From Desulfobacteraceae bacterium (GTDB lineage: Bacteria; Desulfobacterota; Desulfobacteria; Desulfobacterales; Desulfosarcinaceae), in assembly GCA_027031325.1 (NCBI GenBank), contig JALVRI010000090.1:1-6899 (forward strand): a stretch of DNA of 6,899 nt. Direction: 5' to 3'. Made by a program: the position numbers and the translations under genes. Below are positions 5,170 to 6,899 of this stretch, in pieces (within the stretch, counting starts at the first letter, position 1; each line of letters starts with the position of its first letter). A model generated the notes under the pieces. The model saw nothing but the letters and a program-made list of their open reading frames with translations, had not been told where the DNA came from and searched no databases.

Positions 5170-6008
5170 TATCTTACACCCTCGGGCGTAAAGCGCAACC
5201 CGACCGTCACGTAAGGCAGATTCAGCCCCTTGGGATGGGGGCTGACCGGGCTGCTTTTGAGAATCGCCTTTCTGGCCGATTCATCAAGATAGGCATTGCC
5301 GGAATGGTCGGTTATGATGATATCGGTTATTTCGCCATCCGGCAAAACCTTGAATATAACACCCGTAGTCAGGTTCCCCGAGGCACCTGCAAGTTCGGGC
5401 GAAAAGGCCCAGTGTTTCTGTACCTGGTAAGCTATTTCGACCCGGTAAATGGTCAACAGGTCGGATACCGCTTTACCCTTGCCCCGGCCAAGCGCCTTTG
5501 TGTTCAGGCCCGCCTTTGTCCCCACCTCGACTTCTGTCTCCGGCGGAGCTTTTTCCGAAGCAACTTTTTGCCTGAGCCGTTTGAGGGTTTCGGCCAATGG
5601 CTCCGGAGGGGCCGTTTCCACCCTGCGCTCCAGCTCCTTGATCGCGTTTCGGAGGACCTTTTTGGATTTGAAGGTCTTGTGTTTAAGCGAGGCCTTGGTA
5701 ACGTGCTTTTTAGATTTGACCTTTTTCTTGCCAAGACCGACGGCGTCAGGCCCGGCCTTGGGCTTGGGGGCCGCCGGCCTGGATTTGCGTTGTACCAGCT
5801 TGGCCTTGGGCCGAGAATTACCGGCTGCCGGCTTGGGCAGGGTAACCATCCGCACGTTGATCACCTCGGGAATATATATCCGCTCATTCTTTTGGGACGG
5901 CCAATAGAGAAAAACACCCATGATCAACAGGTGTCCCAGAAAGGAAACCGCCATGTATTTCCACAGCTTGCTTTCTTCGGCATGGTATGTCCGGCGCTGA
6001 AGGGTCAT
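5169..6008 (-). CDS. tolA: TolA, energy-transducing periplasm-spanning protein with TonB-like C-terminus
   Basis: TolA is anchored in the inner membrane by one helix, energised by TolQR, and reaches across the periplasm to TolB and Pal. From the ATG at 6008 it has 279 residues, shorter than E. coli TolA (421). The cytoplasmic N-terminus (1-15) is followed by a single transmembrane helix (about 16-36) carrying the TolA/TonB SxxxH signature, Ser22 and His26, which contacts TolQ. The periplasmic stretch (about 55-180) is Lys/Arg/Pro-rich with helical parts such as NAIKELERRVE and LAETLKRLRQKVASEK. The C-terminal domain (182-279) has the TonB/TolA fold features YRVEIAYQVQKHW, GVIFKVLPDGEITDIII, LDESARKAILKSSP and TVGLRFTPEG. 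A TTG at 6023 overlaps the tolR stop, but the ATG has a better spaced ACGGA element. It begins 11 bp after tolR. Identity as TolA rather than TonB rests mainly on position between tolR and tolB. Confidence 0.93.
   Translation of the reverse strand: MTLQRRTYHAEESKLWKYMAVSFLGHLLIMGVFLYWPSQKNERIYIPEVINVRMVTLPKPAAGNSRPKAKLVQRKSRPAAPKPKAGPDAVGLGKKKVKSKKHVTKASLKHKTFKSKKVLRNAIKELERRVETAPPEPLAETLKRLRQKVASEKAPPETEVEVGTKAGLNTKALGRGKGKAVSDLLTIYRVEIAYQVQKHWAFSPELAGASGNLTTGVIFKVLPDGEITDIIITDHSGNAYLDESARKAILKSSPVSPHPKGLNLPYVTVGLRFTPEGVR
5171..5198 (-). promoter_or_regulatory. Weak sigma-70-like promoter candidate before tolB
   Basis: On the minus strand TTGCGC (5193-5198) and TAAGAT (5171-5176) are separated by 16 bp, with an AT-rich patch downstream. 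The -10 box matches 4 of 6 consensus bases and the -35 box 3 of 6. E. coli tol-pal has a second promoter before tolB, which is why this spot was checked. It lies within the tolA 3' end and is weakly supported. Confidence 0.2.
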
Positions 6009-6019
6009 GGGGCAATCCG

Positions 6020-6448
6020 TCAACGATCCTTCTTGGAGGTTTCCTCTTGAACTGGCGCGGTCACCATTCCGAGGCGTTTTACGCCGGCTGCTTTTATCTC
6101 CGCCATGACCTTGGCGACCAATCCGTAAGGCACGTTCTTGTCAGCCCGCAGGTATACTTCCCGATCCTTCCTGTTTTTCAGGATCTTGGACAATTTTTCG
6201 CGCAGAAAAGCCAGATCAACCTTGAAATCGTTGATGTGAACACCCTGGTCCTTGTCAACCGTAACGATCAGCACCTGTTGCTGGGAGGGCAGGGCCTCGG
6301 AAGAAGTTTCAGGCAGGGCTACGTCGACCCCCTGGACCATCATCGGGGCGGTGACCATGAAAATGATCAGCAGCACCAGCATTACGTCGACGAAAGGAGT
6401 TACGTTGATATCCGACATGAGGCGGTCGGTATTTGTCTCCAGGGCCAT
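6020..6448 (-). CDS. tolR: TolR, ExbD-family proton-channel subunit
   Basis: TolR, with TolQ, forms the proton-motive-force-driven stator-rotor complex in the inner membrane that energises TolA. The 142-residue product has a short cytoplasmic N-terminus, one transmembrane helix (about 17-38) and a periplasmic ExbD/TolR domain (about 42-133). The signature SDINVTPFVDVMLVLLIIFM is present. Asp21 is the membrane carboxylate equivalent to E. coli TolR Asp23 and ExbD Asp25. Downstream conserved parts are VDVALPE (41-47), VYLRADKNVPYG (98-109) and VMAEIKAAGVKRLGMVT (114-130). The ATG at 6448 is chosen because GGAGGT lies seven bases upstream; the GTG at 6481 inside tolQ would add 11 residues not seen in the family. 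It starts 4 bp after the tolQ stop, so the two are almost surely translated together. Confidence 0.96.
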   Translation of the reverse strand: MALETNTDRLMSDINVTPFVDVMLVLLIIFMVTAPMMVQGVDVALPETSSEALPSQQQVLIVTVDKDQGVHINDFKVDLAFLREKLSKILKNRKDREVYLRADKNVPYGLVAKVMAEIKAAGVKRLGMVTAPVQEETSKKDR

Positions 6449-6452
6449 GGCA

Positions 6453-6899
6453 TCACCTCCCTTTCCCGGCAAGGATGTCACGCTCGACGATATTCAAGAA
6501 GTCGGCCGCAAAACTTTGAAGTTCGGTCTCCAGCAGCCTGATGCGCTGCATGAAATAATTGAAGGCGATTACGGCCGGGATGGCCACCGCCAGGCCGGCT
6601 GCGGTGGCAATCAGGGCCTCGGAAATACCCGGGGCCACCACTGCCAGGCTTGCCGAGCCACGCATCCCGATACCGTGGAAAGAATGCATGATTCCCCACA
6701 CCGTTCCGAAAAGCCCGATAAACGGTGTCGTGTTACCAGTGGTTGCCAAAAAAGGGACCATCTGGGTCATCCTGGCCGTTTCGGAGTTGATTGCCCGCCG
6801 CAGGGCGCGCTCGATCGTGTCGGCCCCGTAGGGCAACAAGACCTGCTCTTCACGGCCACCGTATTGGAGGCCGCCCTCACCCCGCCGGCTTTGGGCCAC
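6453..6899 (-). CDS. tolQ: TolQ, ExbB-family proton-channel subunit (5' end cut off by window edge)
   Basis: TolQ is the pentameric inner-membrane subunit that surrounds the TolR helices and couples proton flow to TolA movement. Only the last 148 codons are inside the window, of about 225-230 expected. The first transmembrane helix and part of the cytoplasmic loop are missing at the right edge, and the GTG at 6899 is not a real start. The cytoplasmic region includes DTIERALRRAINSETARM (27-44 of the visible part). Helix 2 contains PFLATTGNTTPFIGLFGTVWGIMHSF, written here as PFLATTG (49-55) then FIGLFGTVWGIM (60-71). Helix 3 contains APGISEALIATAAGLAVAIP (89-108). The threonines in FGT and in LIATAAGL correspond to the channel-lining Thr145 and Thr178 of E. 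coli TolQ. The tail ends in ILAGKGR, and tolR follows 4 bp later. Confidence 0.96.
   Translation of the reverse strand: MAQSRRGEGGLQYGGREEQVLLPYGADTIERALRRAINSETARMTQMVPFLATTGNTTPFIGLFGTVWGIMHSFHGIGMRGSASLAVVAPGISEALIATAAGLAVAIPAVIAFNYFMQRIRLLETELQSFAADFLNIVERDILAGKGR
6455..6460 (-). promoter_or_regulatory. Ribosome-binding site of tolR, overlapping the tolQ stop
   Basis: GGAGGT on the minus strand shares its last base with the tolQ TGA (6453-6455) and sits seven bases before the tolR ATG. It fixes the tolR start at 6448. The overlap suggests ribosomes finishing tolQ can start on tolR, keeping the subunits in proportion. Confidence 0.75.

Noticed and set aside
5109..6050. 313-codon open frame on the plus strand
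   Set aside because: It is antisense to tolA and both its flanks. The minus-strand frame has the SxxxH transmembrane helix and TonB-like domain, so the plus frame is a shadow.
1..6899. Mobile element, CRISPR array, defence or other novel gene system
   Set aside because: No transposase, integrase, regularly spaced direct repeats or unexplained coding region is present; all coding capacity is taken by conserved tol-pal and ruv genes.

Overview
The window carries nine genes, all on the minus strand. Read in the direction of transcription (right to left) they are tolQ (5' end missing) - tolR - tolA - tolB - pal - cpoB - ruvC - ruvA - ruvB (3' end missing). It joins two classic cell-maintenance modules: the Tol-Pal envelope machine and the RuvABC Holliday-junction resolvasome. 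The organism is clearly a Gram-negative, diderm bacterium, because it has an outer-membrane Pal lipoprotein, periplasmic TolB and TonB-like TolA. The protein style (TolB beginning its mature part with a YIDISNPFLRK-type segment, Pal with GHCDERGT, RuvA with a TERQPRPVLIGF-type pin region) suggests a deltaproteobacterial (Desulfobacterota-like) lineage. That placement is inference from memory of these families, not a database result.

Layout: 1-814 holds ruvB, lacking its C-terminal winged-helix domain. 838-1455 is ruvA and 1466-1987 is ruvC. A 37-nt stem-loop (2001-2037) spans the cpoB stop codon and the short ruvC leader. 2032-2892 is cpoB (ybgF), predicted here to be a lipoprotein. 2893-3172 is the only long gap; it has no convincing gene but contains a 64-nt bipartite hairpin, a cluster of TGCCGGT heptamers and a smaller hairpin at the pal stop codon. 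3173-3757 is pal, 3795-5120 tolB, 5169-6008 tolA, 6020-6448 tolR and 6453-6899 the last 148 codons of tolQ. Several apparent long frames open upstream at TTG, GTG or unsupported codons. I moved ruvA, ruvC, cpoB, tolB, tolA and tolR to the internal ATG that fits the family N-terminus and, in most cases, the ribosome-binding site.

How the genes work together: TolQ and TolR form the inner-membrane proton-driven motor. TolA is the energised rod that reaches across the periplasm, TolB is the shuttle that binds or releases Pal, and Pal anchors the outer membrane to peptidoglycan during constriction. CpoB links this machine to peptidoglycan synthesis. RuvA (junction binder), RuvB (AAA+ branch-migration motor) and RuvC (resolvase) process recombination intermediates. 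Gaps are 4-48 bp apart from the 280-bp pal-cpoB gap, so transcription as one or two units is likely.

Nothing here looks like a new defence or mobile system. The items most worth a second look are the inverted order of the tol and ruv modules relative to gammaproteobacteria, the unusual structured pal-cpoB intergenic region, the hairpin in front of ruvC, and the paired departures from E. coli in the RuvA acidic pin and a RuvB loop.
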